Shown here in pieces: positions 63,895 to 64,000 of a stretch of 64,000 nt of DNA (its first letter is position 1; every line of letters starts with the position of its first letter). Both the position numbers and the translations under genes were made by a program. The stretch covers positions 293,228 through 357,227 of the forward strand of contig NZ_BJKB01000003.1 in NCBI RefSeq assembly GCF_010725055.1, in the 5' to 3' direction. The stretch comes from Gelidibacter japonicus (GTDB taxonomy: Bacteria; Bacteroidota; Bacteroidia; Flavobacteriales; Flavobacteriaceae). The notes under the pieces were generated by a model. That model searched no databases. It was given only the letters and a program-made list of their open reading frames with translations, and was not told where the DNA came from.

Positions 63895-64000
63895 GCCACT
63901 CGCAGCGGATGAAAGTGAGCATAGCAAAGTAAGTGCTCAAAATCGATTCATCTGTGGTTAAATTTAGTGATTATTTTTTAGTTTTTTACGCATGGATTCT

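Overview
The window reads as chromosomal DNA of a member of the Bacteroidota, most likely family Flavobacteriaceae. Evidence for this is the -7 promoter element TATCTTTG (TAnnTTTG class) in front of several genes, a TonB-dependent receptor with a carboxypeptidase-regulatory-like N-domain, a giant secreted protein ending in a type B sorting domain of the type IX secretion system, HlyD/TolC efflux genes, many lipoproteins, and AT-rich intergenic DNA full of dispersed hairpin repeats. No tRNA gene, intact rRNA gene, CRISPR array or phage module was recognised.

Layout. 1-9.2 kb: the end of a CIA30-like gene, two overlapping RNA helicases, a fatty-acid desaturase with a Crp-like regulator, and a DUF2339/DUF3999 membrane pair whose second member carries an in-frame stop. 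9.4-13.3 kb (minus strand): a DJ-1/PfpI lipoprotein, a YqhD-like alcohol dehydrogenase, a CurA-like reductase and a TetR regulator with a clear palindromic operator; together they look like a reactive-carbonyl detoxification cluster. 13.7-23.4 kb: a plus-strand locus with solute symporter, acid-CoA ligase, exported hydrolase, helical protein, TonB receptor, second hydrolase and a D-3-hydroxybutyrate dehydrogenase with all of the substrate-binding residues known for that enzyme. It can be read as an outer-membrane-to-cytosol route for 3-hydroxybutyrate esters or oligomers, and ends in a hairpin terminator.

23.4-38 kb is accessory DNA. Single plus-strand genes (M28 peptidase, unknown membrane protein, HEPN-like protein, lipoprotein, esterase, methyltransferase, DUF6544 protein) are separated by related composite repeats that begin with a GC-rich REP hairpin. 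Two broken RAYT (REP-associated tyrosine transposase) genes lie in it, and the second is flanked by inverted copies of the same REP. A separate double-hairpin element occurs four times, with compensatory base changes in its stem. 34-42 kb also holds an NhaC antiporter, a 2H-phosphoesterase lipoprotein, an efflux operon with one permease and no ATPase, and a Crp regulator.

42.9-50 kb is ordinary: an MFS carrier, the tesA / ybbA / ybbP arrangement known from E. coli, two small proteins, and ThiE. 50-56.5 kb holds the large type IX cargo protein and two broken genes (a membrane protein with an in-frame stop, and an FAD-linked oxidase with an internal deletion). After a short sequence resembling the 3' end of a 5S rRNA, 56.8-63.9 kb holds AT-rich genes: a PD-(D/E)XK nuclease-like protein, a PAP2 phosphatase, a very long metallophosphoesterase/kinase-like/beta-barrel fusion, and an HD-domain protein that looks like the front half of an HD-Pycsar-effector protein.

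A recurring theme is gene decay: six loci are broken by in-frame TAA codons, frameshifts or deletions. Identity of repeats was judged by eye, and functions rest on motifs, not on searches.
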